64,000 bases of DNA. Origin: Cyclospora cayetanensis (lineage: Eukaryota > Apicomplexa > Conoidasida > Eucoccidiorida > Eimeriidae). Within the stretch, counting starts at the first letter, position 1. Each line of letters begins with the position of its first letter. This document shows positions 48,026-60,800 of this stretch, piece by piece. The notes below the pieces were generated by a model that worked only from the letters and a program-made list of their open reading frames with translations, did no database searches and was not told the DNA's origin. The position numbers and the translations under genes were made by a program. The stretch is from NCBI RefSeq assembly GCF_002999335.1, contig NW_020312094.1, positions 1 through 64,000 on the forward strand, written 5' to 3'.

Positions 48026-49045
48026 GTTGCGAATTCGCGAGGCCGCTGACTCCTCAGGCCCCAATTCTGTACTCCTAGGGGCTTTCTGGCCCTGTGCGCC
48101 CTCGTCCGCTCTGCGCTTGCGCTTTCTCCACGAGAAGAATCGCGAAGCATGCGAAACACGCAAGCGTTCGGAATGCAAAGTTCGGTCCTGCGGCACTCCT
48201 GCGCTGAGGCTTCTGCGTTGTTGCTGCTGTTTCGGGCTGTTGGGTGCTTCTGCCGTGACGCTAATGGTCGGAATCAGACATCCGCTGCACGGACTGTTGC
48301 GTGCCAGGAGAGGAGGTCGCTGGTTTGTAAAGGCTGCTTTCAAGGGATCTTCTCGAAAATCTTCGCAATCTCGAAGGGCCCCCTGTGTCCATTTGTGGAA
48401 GCAGGAGTGCACAGTTGGTCGTAATACTCCTGGGAACGCCGGTATTCCAGTGCTCGGATGTGCGTGTACACGTGTCCAGCGTCGGCAGCGCAGCGGCGGC
48501 AAACAGTCGCAAGGCGCAGGGGCTCTTGATGAGCAACATGCTGTCAAGAAATGACAGGAAGGCGTGCTTTTCACAGTACCATTTACCGCATGATGCAAGT
48601 AACAAGGATCTTCTACCTGTACGCCGTATCCCCGCTCTTTCCCGGTCGGTTTTGGGGTGTATTGGGAGATGTCCACGCCTCTGCGCGCATGGGGCTGTCT
48701 TCGGCATTGCGCCACACAACCGCCGACAACAAGTCTCGAAGCAACCCTATGACAGGAATGACTCGTGAACCCTAGTAATTTAATGCGTCAGGGAAATCTT
48801 CTCATAACGCCTTTTCCGTTCCGCTTTTTCGCCTGGCTTACCCGCTGTTGCGCCCGGCCCGACTCAACTGCATTCTTTTTCTTCTCCCTCTTTCGCCTTT
48901 TTCCTCCTCGGTGTCCCATTCTTCTTGTTGCACGCATCCTATGCCTGGATTTCTCTGAATCCCAGCAACCCCGTCCCCTGCCTCGTGCAGCGCCAGCCGG
49001 TTCCTCGTCGATCAGGGTGCAGCAGCGCGGACTCTGCCAAAAGGA
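48026..49045. other. Divergent region between HPR and PGAM5 genes
   Basis: The minus-strand frame of the HPR first exon stays open to about 48,715, so the true start may lie up there (Arg/Lys-rich stretch SWRKRKRRADEG near 48,110). From 48,716 to 49,045 there is pyrimidine-rich sequence (48,860-48,930) before the PGAM5 ATG. It probably contains both promoters. Confidence 0.45.
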
Positions 49046-50792
49046 ATGCGTTTGCTACGGCCCGCCGTCGGTAGGGCACTGGAGGGCCGTCACATTCGCA
49101 AATTGTGCACATGGGGCCCTTCGCAGGAAGCTTCGCAGGTGTTCAGAGGTCCATCCTACGCAAGCCTCGCGAAGGATGGCTGCTCCACAGTCCCCCTGTG
49201 GTGTCGACGACTGCCGCAGAGGCACTCCACTACGACGAGCCACAGGGCAGCAGCAGAAACGGCAGAGAAAATAGCGGTACCGCCGAGCGATCCGGAGCCA
49301 GAGAGATCGGCGTGCCATGCAACAGAAAACTCTGATGACGATGAAGGACGTGCTTCAGATCATGAGGATTTGAATGGAGATAACGAGGCCGTGGACGGAG
49401 GCAACCCTTGGGGCGTCCATTTGCCTCTTCTGGCTGCAGTGGTGCTCTCTGGGAGCTTCGCCGGGTAGGGAGAAGGGCAGCCTTGCACGCGCGTTTGAGG
49501 CCGCTGGAAGTGCCTCTTTGCCTTTCCAGCAGATCCTCTGGACGCCTTAACCCCTGCCTTCCCGTTCTGCGTCCCCTTGATCCACGCGTGACGCGGCTGG
49601 AAGGTGTATGCGCGTGTTTTCCCGGCGTATAATTGCATCGCAGCCAAATCCGCATGCATCATAGTCAAGGCGTCCCGCTGTCCAGTCACTCGTGCGCTGC
49701 GCGCTGCCTGCCCTCTCTGTGTGTCTCCAAACAGTCTCGTGCTTCCCAGATTTTGTGCAGTCTCTCCACCCTTCGCTTCTTGTCTGCGCACAGATTTTTC
49801 GCTGGCCGCATGACCGGCAGGCAGCAGCCGGGAAGCTGGAATTATGAGTGGGATGCGTGGAGGTTCGCAAAAGGCTCACCAGAGCAGGAGCCACAACAAA
49901 ATCCCTACACGCGGCATATTATTCTTGTGCGCCACGGTGCGTCTTTTCGTCACTTGGCAAAGCGTCTCTTCAGCGTGCGCAGGCAGAGGCAGCAGCAGCA
50001 GCGTCTGCAGCAGAGGGCCACAAACTCGGCTGCAACAGCTCTCCACTGAGCGCACATCGCTCGCTCCAGCAGGAGCCTCAACTTCACCCCCAGCAAGCGT
50101 GCGTGAGGTGGTGTTTCCTTTGCAGCTCAGTTTGACAGCGTCGATGCCACAGATGACGAAGCCCTCGGACTAACGTCAGTAGGGCGCCTCCAAGCAGAAG
50201 TCACTGGCGAACGGCTCAAGGCAGTACTCAAGGTACGCATGCTTGCATTGACTGGCTGATTTCTAGCTGGCTGGCTAGCTTCTAGCTGCCTGACTAGCTA
50301 CTAGTAAGAGGGGCACACAGGGCTTTAGCTGCGCCTGCAGCTGCAAAGGGGGAGACGGAGGCAAGGAACGGGAGTGTTTTGGCAGATCGCCGTGAGCGCG
50401 CACTTAGTAATCAGCTACACACAACGCAGCTTGACAGAACGAGAAACACAAACTATGATAGTTTGTTAGCTTACTACGCGTTCCGCAGTAGGCAGTAAGG
50501 GGGGCAAGAAATGCTGCGTATTTTAGATCATCAGACTACTGAAAACATATGGGCATCGAACCCTGGCTTCTAGAACACGGCTTACCGTTACCATGAGTGC
50601 CTTTGGATTGTATGAGTCTCTCGCTCTCTCTTGCCTCCATCTTCCTCTGCTGTCACGGAGCATCTCCGTATCGACGTCTTTGCACACGCACCATAATACC
50701 CTAAGGGTGTCTGTCCACACGCCATCTCTTTGCCAGTAGTACAAAGCACGCGCACCTTTGGCGCTGCCGCATTCTGGCTCGCTCCGGCCGTT

Positions 50793-50833
<41 letters not shown>

Positions 50834-50932
50834 TTTTCTCCCTGTTTCTCTTTCTCTATTTCTCTTTCTCTATTCTCTCTCTATTCTCTATTTCTATTTC
50901 TCCCTCTATTTCTCTCTTTCTACTTCTCTCTC

Positions 50933-50963
<31 letters not shown>

Positions 50964-52187
50964 TTGTATGCATGGATGTACACGTATATTCGTAAGTGTG
51001 TCTCTTAGGATAAGAGGGTTTCCGCCATCTATCACAGCAACATGAGGAGAGCTCGAGAAACGGCAGAGATTATTGCTTCTAAATTGGGGGACACAACACC
51101 AGGAATAACAACCGTTCAAGACCCCCTTTTGGCAGAAGGCGTTCCTGCTATGCCTATACCCCCTTCGACTGTGTTTCACCCAGCGCCTGCCACTGTGGAA
51201 GCGTCAGTATTTCGTCTCTCATCCTGTCTCTGTCGTTTCTGATGCTTTTTCGCGTGTCTGGTGCTGTTGGTTGTGCTTGTTGGTGCCGCGCGGTTGGCTA
51301 CTGGATGCGTTTTTTCACGCTTTCGAGGCGGCCTCCTTCGCAGGGAGGGGGGGATGGCCTCTTGTTTTTGCTGGCCATACACACGCACTCCCCCCGCGCA
51401 CGCGCGAACTGCTCGCTCTTCTGTGTCTTCAGGGATAGCAAGCGCATCGAAGAAGCATTTAGGCGGTACTTCTACAGAGGCACCGGGCCGGATCTCCAAC
51501 AGCAGCAGCAGCAGCAGTTACTGCTCCGTCGCCAGCAGCAGCAGCAGCAGCCAGAGGCGGCTGCGACTGCTACCGCTAACAGCAAATCCACTGCCAATAG
51601 CAGCACTCCCGCAAACAGCAAGCCCCTCCCAACAGAGGAATACAGCATTATTGTGTGCCACGGAAATGTTATTCGCTATTTTTTCTGCCGGTTAGGCAAC
51701 CACCCCACCCATGCCCCTCTCGCTCCCGTGTTCAAGGTGTACTTGTGGACTTACTAAAAAGGGTTCTCTCCGCTTGAGCGGCTCTCTCTCATGCATCTCT
51801 TATGCATCTTTCTAATGCTTAGGGATTCCACCTGCTGATAACATTCTTTGGATGCAGCTCTCTGCAACCTGTGTGTGGGATCCTTCCAGTCGCTGCTGTG
51901 GCATATGTCTCCCTTTACAGGAGGCAGTAGTGGCCTTCGTGGCGCAGCGCTTTCGCAGGTTCATCCGCTGAGTCGCGCGAAACTTGTTCCTCACATGTGG
52001 CGCGCCTTCCTGCTTTGGTGTTCCTGTGTGTCGCAGGGCCCTACAGTTGCCTGCATCCGCATGGCTGCGCTTGGCAACCTTCAACTGCGGCATCACGTGG
52101 CTTAGCATAGACAGAAGAGGCTACGTTTCCGCGCGGCAGTTCGGAGACACTGGCCACCTCAATCCTTCAATCATCACTTACCGATGA
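49046..52187 (+). CDS. PGAM5: PGAM5-type mitochondrial Ser/Thr phosphatase (phosphoglycerate mutase family)
   Basis: Six exons join with matching phases: 49046-49464, 49794-49936, 50126-50232, 51009-51202, 51433-51690 and 52037-52187 (1,272 nt, 423 residues). The start gives an Arg-rich amphipathic presequence (MRLLRPAVGRALEGRHIRKL). An acidic linker and a membrane helix LPLLAAVVLSGSFAGFFAG follow, as in PGAM5 anchored in the inner mitochondrial membrane. Next comes the PGAM5 motif SWNYEWD and the catalytic core: ILVRHAQ (phospho-His), LTSVGRLQAEVTG, YHSNMRRARETAEI (Arg), LLAEGVP (Glu) and IIVCHGNVIRYF (second His). The end SARQFGDTGHLNPSIITY also matches. Between EEAFRRYFYRG and TEEYSIIVCHG a Gln/Ala/Thr/Ser insertion of about 55 residues interrupts the fold. 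The family dephosphorylates Ser/Thr on partner proteins and affects mitochondrial dynamics; the substrate here is unknown. It is encoded divergently from the HPR gene. Confidence 0.92.
50792..50963. repeat. (CT)n and (TA)n microsatellites in PGAM5 intron 3
   Basis: A CT run (50,792-50,810) is followed by TA (50,811-50,833), CT-rich sequence (to about 50,938) and a second TA run (50,939-50,963). The CT-rich part lies about 50-170 bp before the acceptor at 51,008 and may serve as an extended pyrimidine tract. Confidence 0.85.
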
Positions 52188-55100
52188 GCTGCCCTTCTCT
52201 AAATCCTTGAATGAAGGGTGAGTCGATAGGTGGATAGGTACGCGTGTTGAGCTATTGCCTAGAGGCTTGCTGCAGCACGACTGCAGATGGGTGCCCCTGC
52301 TGGCGGAGGCCTAAAATGCCTGACACGCACATAGGAGAGTACTGTATTGGATCGTTTGCGATTGCAACGATCTGTAGAATCTCATAAAATCCGTCGAAAC
52401 GTGCTGCCACATTTCGGCCCCCCTATTCCTCTCCACGCCAGTGCACCATTATTGCCGGCAGCAGCCACACGGACACTGCTGTCGAAACACGGAGGAGCGC
52501 CAGAGAAATGCACGCAACGATGCCTCCTTCTCTCCTCATCTGTAATGTTGTTGCACTGGATGCCTAGAAGGCATGCTTGCAAGGGCAGCGAAAACGAGCG
52601 CCGCTGCTGCTGCAGGCAAGCACCTACAGCTCAAATGCGTAGTGTTGCAGTCATGGGAATAATATCTACAAGCAGAGCAGTGCACGTTGAGATAACACGC
52701 CACGCGGGGTGCCCGGCCTTCGCAGCGGCAGCAACAACAGCAGTAGCAGCGAGCACTGCTGCTGCTCTTCTTGCGCGGGCAGTGGAGTTTTCCCATCCTT
52801 TCTCGGTGTCTTTTTGTCCTATTCATAGGGAAGCTCTTCTGCGGCTGCACTGCAGGCTTGTTCACATGCATAATATACATACGTACGCATGTGTCGGGAG
52901 GCGTTCGGATGTTTTCCCCCAGTATGCGCATTCCACCCTCGTAGCGCAGCCAAATGAAATTTCACTTTAGCATTTTTACAGTGCCCTGCAAACTCGAAAT
53001 GTACCTTACTTAACTTGGTATTGCAACCATCGCGTCGATTGGGGCTGCGATTTTGGCGCACGCTTGGGCTACGTGGTTATCTCAAGTATGCGCTACAGCC
53101 ACAGCGCTCCGTGATACCACCCACAACTCCAGTACTCTTTCGGCTGCCTTCTCTAACGGCGTATGACAACTGGGTACCCACGAATCTCCTTGCACAGGGG
53201 TTTACGATTGACAATTAGGCAGGGAAGGTGGGGCAGGCAACAAGGTTTGCACAAAATATGACGAAGAAACGGAGACTACAAAGAACCACCTCAACTTAGC
53301 TTATTTCGTCTTTGCTGAGGAAATGCACGGCCCCTTACTTCGCATTCACACATACATACATACCTATGCACATATTTTTACATACATACAGACACAGTGA
53401 TGGGCTACGCATGGATGTGGCTGGCCACGCCTTGCCAGAGGCAGATTACGCAAACCCTTGTGGTACTTTGAAATGGCAACCTCCAGCGCTGCTCCTTTGA
53501 ACGGGCAAGGCTACATGCAGTGGGACGCTCAGCAGAGAGCAGCAGGCAGCTGCAAAGAAAGAGTGAATATAGCACACTATAAAAACACGACTGACGAAAA
53601 GTACAGAGATTGCAGAAAGAATAGAACCCAATCTGGCTTGTGGTGAGTGCCATTGACTGTCCTCGTCGGTTTCTGTGTCCGTCGCACATTGCGCACTTGG
53701 TGCTTAGACCTAAGTGCAACGGACGTTGGGGCATGTACCATCAGCCTTCAGTTTATATGAGCAATGCCTAGCCCATGAGAGCTGCTTCTGTTGAGGAATT
53801 ATGAGATCAAACTATGCTGCTTCCACTTTTCGGTCCAAAAAAGGAACACGTGGGCGTGCTACAAGAAGGGTTCAGGGAATCTTAGCCGCAGGCAGACTCT
53901 CAGCACCTGTGGCCCTTACTCCCTGCTGCAGAAGTGCTACAAAAATTTTGTGATGTGCTCGTCACTTGCCTGGGCCCTGAGAACAACTATGGGGGTTGTG
54001 GAGATCACTCAGCAACACAGTCCTCATGGAGTTTGTATCGATAGCGTTGTTCTTGGAGTTAGCTGCAATAGGAACATCTATATGCTAAATTACAATTTGA
54101 TTACGTCGCTAGGTAATGCCTTGCAACGAATCCTCCTCAGTGCATATGGGGCATACGCACCCACGTTGGTAGAATGCACAAACCTTTTACGTCTAGCCTC
54201 TACTTGTCTGATCCATCTTTCTTAATACTACAGGAAGCCCTTACTAATACACAGTACAAAAACAAGATTCCCTCCCCTTGCCACCATCGTTTGGGCTCCC
54301 ATGGATCACCCGTAAAATGTATTGGTATACCTGGGCTACCGCAGGTTGAAAGTCAGGTGTGGTAGCTGATTCACCACCTGAATTGGTTGTGGAGCTCTGA
54401 CTCAAGAAAGGACTCTTTATTGTAGAAGTCCATACATCAGCTAGGAAGGAAGCCTGCGGCTGGCAACCCGATTTGATGGCACCAGCGAATACCTCGGTGA
54501 GAAGCCCCAATGCCCTACCTAAAGATCACAAAATACCAGAAAGGGGGTCTGCAAAAGAACTGAATAGTGATACAAAGAGGTGTAGCCCTCTTTCCATCTT
54601 CCACGGCGTGGGGGCGAATCCCCGTTACACATCCAGTTCTTAGGCACGCAAGGAAAGTACTCCATATGCCAGGAAGCAGTCACACAGGTGGGAATAATAC
54701 GAGAGGACTGCCCCGTCTTAAGCGCTTCAAGCAAGATATATGTGCTGCATCTATTCGCAAAATCCTAAATTAGGCAGTCGCTAGGGCGCGTTTTCGTGAA
54801 GGGTACTGGTGCTCACAGAAAACGATCCTGCAGCCTCTTAGGTATCTCACAACACTATTAAATGCTACAGACTCGATAGTGAGGGGCGCTCTTTTCCTGA
54901 AGGCATAGCACAGAGCTATGCTGCCCGCAGTGTCTTGTAGCCCATGCCTTGGCAGGCTGGGCGAACAATATGCATGCCGGGGTATTTATGCCTTACTAGT
55001 GCAGTACTTGCTGCAGCAAAATAAAGCATAAGAATTTCGGGAATTTATATTTTGCGGGGGTTGTTGGAAAGGGGATAGAGTAGTCCAAGTGCTAGTCTAC

Positions 55101-55434
55101 CAACCACTGCCATGCTGTCTTTCTCTCAGCCCTCTAAGCCACGAGCTGCCTGGCTGCGCCTATAGCCGTGGGATTCCCCAATATTTCCCAAATATACTTT
55201 CTTATCTGAAGAAAGAAAACTAAATCCTAGAGCTCCAGTTCTGCAAACTTCTTGTTGAGCGGTGATTCAACATGGTGTGTATTCCGGTTTACTATGCAGC
55301 CGCCAGGCCACCTTCGTCATTCTTCCTGCCCTTTTCTCCGTTAAAATTATTGAAAACAACATTTTAAGCCGAGTTCGAGCCTATATCAGTGCAGTTCTAC
55401 TCCCCCTCTGACTTTTCGCTGCCCATGCTGCCTC
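52188..55434. other. Intergenic; no gene recognised
   Basis: A plus-strand frame at 52,347-52,970 (207 codons) overlaps CAG-like sequence and has no motif. A frame ending QGFTIDN at 53,219 is short and unsupported. A CATA-type microsatellite lies at 53,340-53,390. I see no RNA gene. Confidence 0.45.
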
Positions 55435-57136
55435 GAACACCTGGGAAATCCTCGCTCTTTACGCTTCCAACCCGATGTTGCGTTATTGATTTTGTGTTCT
55501 GCTTAGTTCATGAGTACCCTGTGATTCTTTCTTCCCTTTTGATATTGTTTTCTTCAGGCGCTCTTTAGGACAGCCCTTCGCCTGAGCGAGAGGTTCTCTT
55601 TGCCGGCTTTGCCATACAAGCTCGATGCCCTGGAACCGCACATCTCTAAACGCACCCTCGAACACCACTATGGTAAGGTGCTTTTGTATCCGCTGTATCC
55701 CTAGCACTCTGTCTGCTTTTCAGGTTCCCCTTTCATACCAGTGGTGCGCTACAGGCCTACGGCCAGCGGCACGCATATCGATTGTCAGAGGGATTGTCTG
55801 AGCACTCTAAAGCAGCCATGCTGCGCGCTGCAGAGGGTCTAACGTGCGTTTCTATTCTTTTGGTGTGCTTTCAGGGAAGCACCATCAGGCATACGTAAAC
55901 AAGCTCAACGCGCTGGTGAAAGACAGCGAAAATCCCGCGCATATGAAGATTGAGAGCATCATCAAAACCGAGAAGGGGCCTATCTATAATCAGGCACGGT
56001 GCTGATGCTGTCGTCCCTGTCTGTACAGCTGCATTGGTGCAGTTCTTTCGTGTTTGCTGAGACTCACGCCCTTGCTCTTGAGCTTGTTAGTCAGTCTTCT
56101 TGCGTGCTGCTATCACGTCGGATGGGCCTACAGGCAGCTCAAGTCTGGAATCACAGTTTCTACTTCAATTGCTTAGGCCCTCGTGACGAAGACACAAGCT
56201 CTCCGTTAGGTCCAACGCTGAAACGAATTGAAAGGGACTTTGGGTCGCTCGAGAACTTCAAAAATGAGTTTAAGGAGAAAGTTTTGGGACACTTTGGATC
56301 AGGTATGAATAAACCCATACGGCAACATCCAGGTGTATGCACACTTAAGCGTATACCGGGGCTGTATAGCTGATGGCATTCTGGACATCAAGTAGCGCAG
56401 AGCAAAAGGCAGTAGCTAGGTACAGTTAGCTCACACGGCACCCCTGTAGGCGAAACACAGTGGGCAGCTGGCTAGCGACTTACTTCAACTAAGGGTCTCT
56501 ATACTTTAAAATATTTATTTTATCTAATGCCTCCGTTGAAGGGTCCACCTTTTACTTCATTGCCGCCGTCCTGACGGAATCTACTGCCTTCCTTCCGCTC
56601 TTGTGTGTTATCGCCTGTACACTTTATTTCTCCGTCGGTGGTCTGTGCATTAACTGCACTGTAGTGCAAGGTTGCTCCGTGAAACACGGTATCTACAGAT
56701 GACTATCTCTGCATCGACATCTCTCTCTCCAGCGCCGTCTGCTTGAGCGTCAGTGCGTTGGCTGTTTGGGCTCGTCTGTTTCCTGGTACCCACTAATTTG
56801 TCGATTATTTGCTTAATGCACACATACCTATGCATTCTTGTACATTCTCCTATGCGGTTTTGATCTGTTCGCTGTTTCGGCCTGTGTGAAGGTTGGGTGT
56901 GGCTAGTGTACAACACGTCGAACGACAAACTGGAGTTTCTGGAGGGTCATGATGCGCAGTGCCCGCTTTCCATCGCTCCCCGTTGTTCTCCCCTCCTCTG
57001 CTGTGACGTGTGGGAACACGCGTACTACCTTGATACCCAACACGACAGAGCGAAATATTTCGAAAACTTCTGGAGTGTCATCAACTGGCACTTCGTCAAT
57101 GAGCAGTTCATGAACAATCTGCTCGAAACATACTAG
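55435..57136 (+). CDS. SOD: Iron superoxide dismutase, possibly organellar
   Basis: Four exons encode a complete Fe/Mn-SOD fold: 55558-55672, 55875-55993, 56134-56302 and 56892-57136 (215 codons plus stop, all phases agreeing). The protein starts FSLPALPYKLDAL; metal ligands are in LEHHYGKHHQAY, VWNHSFYFNCLGP and DVWEHAYYLD. The AAQVWNHSFYFNCLGP stretch is of the Fe type. The first exon has no ATG, so a 5' exon is needed. An ATG at 55435 opens MLPRTPGKSSLFTLPTRCC, which could end in phase 0 at a GT and would add a basic presequence (mitochondrion or apicoplast); this join is a guess. The junction 55993/55994 requires a GC donor (CAG|GCACGG). The enzyme turns superoxide into H2O2 and O2. Confidence 0.9.
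55994..56133 (+). other. Apparent GC-AG intron of the SOD gene
   Basis: The exon before ends ATCTATAATCAG and is followed by GCACGG; the exon after begins GCAGCTCAAGTCTGG after a CTACAG acceptor. Only this phase-0 join restores the conserved YNQ-AAQVWNH. A GT seven bases into the intron (CG|GTGCTG) would break frame with every AG acceptor that I tried. Confidence 0.6.
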
Positions 57137-57887
57137 TCTGTAACATATGCCGCATATGTGCCCCCATCTTCTTAACGCGGTGAGGGGCCTGCTTACTTCT
57201 CCTGCAGCCACAGAGGCACAGGATGATGTGCTGCCAAACAGCAGCATGAGGAACAAATTTGAGGGGGGGAATACCAGTTTTTTTCAGATGCTGGAAGGCC
57301 CTTCCATATGAGACGAACACCTCGTTACGCTTCTAGGGTGCCGTTTTGTATACTGCTGGTGCTGTTTGCTTGAAACACGGCTGGCTGCTGCTTCGGGTGT
57401 CCGACAAGAAATACAGCTACCCAGTATTATTCAGCGAAGCATCAAATGTTCCTCGTAAAACTTCGATTAGTCCTAAAACAAGGGAAGCTAGCACGATTGG
57501 AATGTGTAGGCGGCTCCGAGGCAACTGACCGACAGCTGACACTGTTCATCAGGAAGCCACGAAAACATAGTAATGCGTGGAAGTAATGACTGTACGCGCA
57601 TGCATATGATGCATGCCATCCATTAAATTATTGAAGGCATTGGGCCGGTAGCGCCAGAAACAGTGGCAATCCTTCGCCCAGTGCTGCTATTGCAACTGCC
57701 AGTGCGACGATCTGAAATTGCTGTAGACGGCATTGTGGAGATCCTTTTATTCGTAGAAGGTGTCACTATTCAGAAATTGCTCCTTACTTAGGATGTGCAC
57801 CAGTGGCGGCGAGATGAGGACCAGCCAGAGGGGGTGCTCTCTGCCGAGGAGCAGATGGTGCACGTCTGTGCTGCAAGGGGCAGCAGG
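57137..57887. other. Convergent intergenic region
   Basis: The SOD gene (+) and the Gln-rich gene (-) end here. No frame with support is present. Confidence 0.5.
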
Positions 57888-60800
57888 CTAAGCGTTCTGC
57901 CGCTGCGTTTGCATCCGCATAAGCTGTCTTTGCTTCATGGAATTGACCTGCTCTATAGTTCCGCTGAACTGATGTCCATGGGCCTGTTGCTGCTGTTGTT
58001 GCACCTGAATCAAATGTGCTCCCCCGTTGTCGTGTGTCTTCATTGCTCCGACTCCCTGCAGCGGAACGCCCCCTAATGCAGCCGCTGCCGCCTCCGGCGT
58101 TGGATAGATGCCATAGTGCTCCGCATACTTCTCAATTTGGCCAGGGGTTAGGGCTTCGATTTGCTGCAGGCCCCCCACTACATGTGATGCCCCCAGCTGC
58201 ACGTTTGGCACCTCTGCGAGCGATCGAACAGGAATGCGCTTTACGGCCTGTTGCTGAATCTGCTGTTGCATTTGCTTCTGCATCGCATGCTGCTGCTGTT
58301 CTTGGGCAATGGGGAAGGGTATATCCATGGGGGACGACGCGGAGGCGCCTTGCATAGCTCTGACTTGGTGTAGGAACTGCTGATGCAGCTGCTGTTGTAT
58401 CTGTTGCTGCATTTGCTGAACTTGCTGCTCCATCTGCAACGACATATCACGCGTCATATCGACATCTCCGCCAATATGAGGCGGCATACTACCGAAGGGA
58501 ACTGCAGACGATACGGGTGGCAGAGAAGAAGTCATCATCGTTCTTGGCGGTTGGTGCTGTTGCATCTGTTGTTGCATCTGTTGTTGCATCTGTTGTTGCA
58601 TCTGTTGTTGCATCTGTTGTTGCTGCTGCAATTGCTGGTGCATCTGCTGTTGCATCTGCTGCTGCTGTTGTTGTTGCTGCTGTTGCTGCTGTTGTTGCTG
58701 CTGTTGTTGCTGCTGTTGCTGCTGCTCAGCCTGCTGTTGCTGCTGCTGTTCGTCGTCGCTGGATTGCCATAGTCCCAGTGCCTCTAGCAGCTTTCCAGCG
58801 CTTCTTAAAGGGTTGCTAATGCTGAGGCTACGCTGCGGTTGTTGCTGCTGCTTTTGCTCCTGTTCAGCATCTGATGAGCTACCAGGCTGTTTGCTTCTGC
58901 CTCGTCTCATGTATATTTCCGTCTTTTCTGTGGTGCTAATAGTCCGTTTCCATGTGCCCACTTCAGGTCGCACTGGGGTGGGCCCGTTGGTATGAGGCAC
59001 TGGCGGCTGCATGGAGACCATGCGGCTCCCTGGCAGGTTGCTTTTACCGACGTTAGAGTTGGTGGCAGAAAGCGTTGAGTGTTGCATTGCTTCCTTGTTT
59101 CCGGCTAGCCACGTGGGTAGTGCGGCTGTCATTGGAGCTGTAGATACTTGGGGAAATCGCGGCAGTGAAGCAACAGATTCGAAACTTTGGTGCCGTTGCG
59201 GGTGCTGTTGCTGCATCTGTTGTTGTTGCATCTGCTGATGTTGCAGCCTCTGCTGTTGTTGCATCTGTTGTTGTTGCATCTGCTGATGTTGCAGCCTCTG
59301 CTGTTGCTGCATCTGCTGGTTCTGCTGCTGTATCTGCTGCTTTTGCTGTTCCGTCGGTTGCTGTTGCTCCGGCATTTGGGCTTTGCCATTTTGCCTATTG
59401 CGTTCGTGTTGCATTTGGAGTTGAAGTGTTTGTTGTTTGTAGAAATCTTGCAGCTGCTGAATACTGCTCTGCCTTGTGTTCTGTTCTGTTGCTGTGGCCT
59501 CGTAAGCCCCTTGAAGTCTGGAGACCTGTGCCATGCTGTCTGCAGCGGCGAGCGCCTGCTGCTCTGCTGCGCGTGCTGCCGCGCTTGCTGCAGCAGCCGT
59601 AGCCTGAAGATTTGCAGTAGCTGTTGCTTCCGCCACCCGTGCACCTTCGGGGAGATGCGCTGGGTTGGTGACTTCCGTACCATCTTCATAGACATAGCGC
59701 ACATTTACGACGCCGTTAGAAGCCGCATTAAGTCCCAGTCGGTCTGCTTCATCTTGCGTGATGTTTTGCAGGCGCTCAGCGGCAGCTGCTGAGGCTTTGC
59801 GGTCTGCCGCTGCCTTTTCTGCTGCCAGCTGAAGGCGCCGCAGCTCTTCGATATCCGACTCTAGTTCCAGCTGCATGTTCTGGAGGCACTTGCTTACCAG
59901 CTGCAACGCATAGCGTGCGCATGACAGGAGAGGCGGGTGTCGCATGAATATGACAGCGGAAAGACAGGGAAGTTGCTGTGGGCATCCTGCGTTACTGTGC
60001 AACGTAATGATAGAATAGAGGCATGCAGCAGCACAGCACAGCTGAAAGAGGCAGAGAAAACCCCAGAAATTGCAGAGATGCAGACGGAAGCCACACAACG
60101 AGGTTGAAAATACAAAGCTAGAGAGGTAGACACCCGAGACAACCGGCCCAACTAAGAGAGCACTTCAACCAACAAACGCGATGCAGCTTGCATGCCCCGA
60201 GGCACCGGGCACAGAGTGCACCGTTCGTAGGCCGCATGCGTCCACATACGCACACACATATACACCCACTGACCACGCGCGCTTGTTCCAAGGCAAGCTT
60301 GTGCTCAACAGCTACAGCCCTCTCCCAGTATGGCTGCGCCTCCTTGAGCTGATGGTTAAAGGTCTGCACGGCATATTGTGGGGATCTGCGGTTCAGCAGA
60401 AGCTCTGCTTCTGACGTGCAGCCTTCCATCAGGCGCTGAAGATATCTGCATACAATCGGAGAAGGATGCAGGGGAACAGAGAGAAACTCGGAACAACTCC
60501 TTGCTCCGGGTTCTGCACAGAGTAAACTGGTGATTCTTGTGATCCGTTTGAAAGGAAATAAGGGAGAAAGACATTTCTAGAGCTGTGCACTAGCTAGCCC
60601 GTTTCCCCAGTAAGAACTGCAAGCTCAAAAACTAAGGCTAGACTGCAAGGGGGTGATATGGCAAGCGCTAGCGTCTGTATATCAAGGGCATAAAGACGGA
60701 GACATCCTACGCACTGACGCCGGAAGAGCAGGGAGGGGGCAAGCAGGCATACATACATACAGCCAGAAGGAGGGGCAGAAAGAAAAACGGACGAAAGAAG

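Noticed and set aside
47874..48554. Plus-strand frame of 226 codons
   Set aside because: It is antisense to the HPR first exon, rich in Cys/Leu as expected for reversed CAG/GCA sequence, with no motif.
52347..52970. Plus-strand frame of 207 codons downstream of PGAM5
   Set aside because: Low-complexity and Cys/Ala-rich from triplet repeats, with no motif; likely 3' flank.
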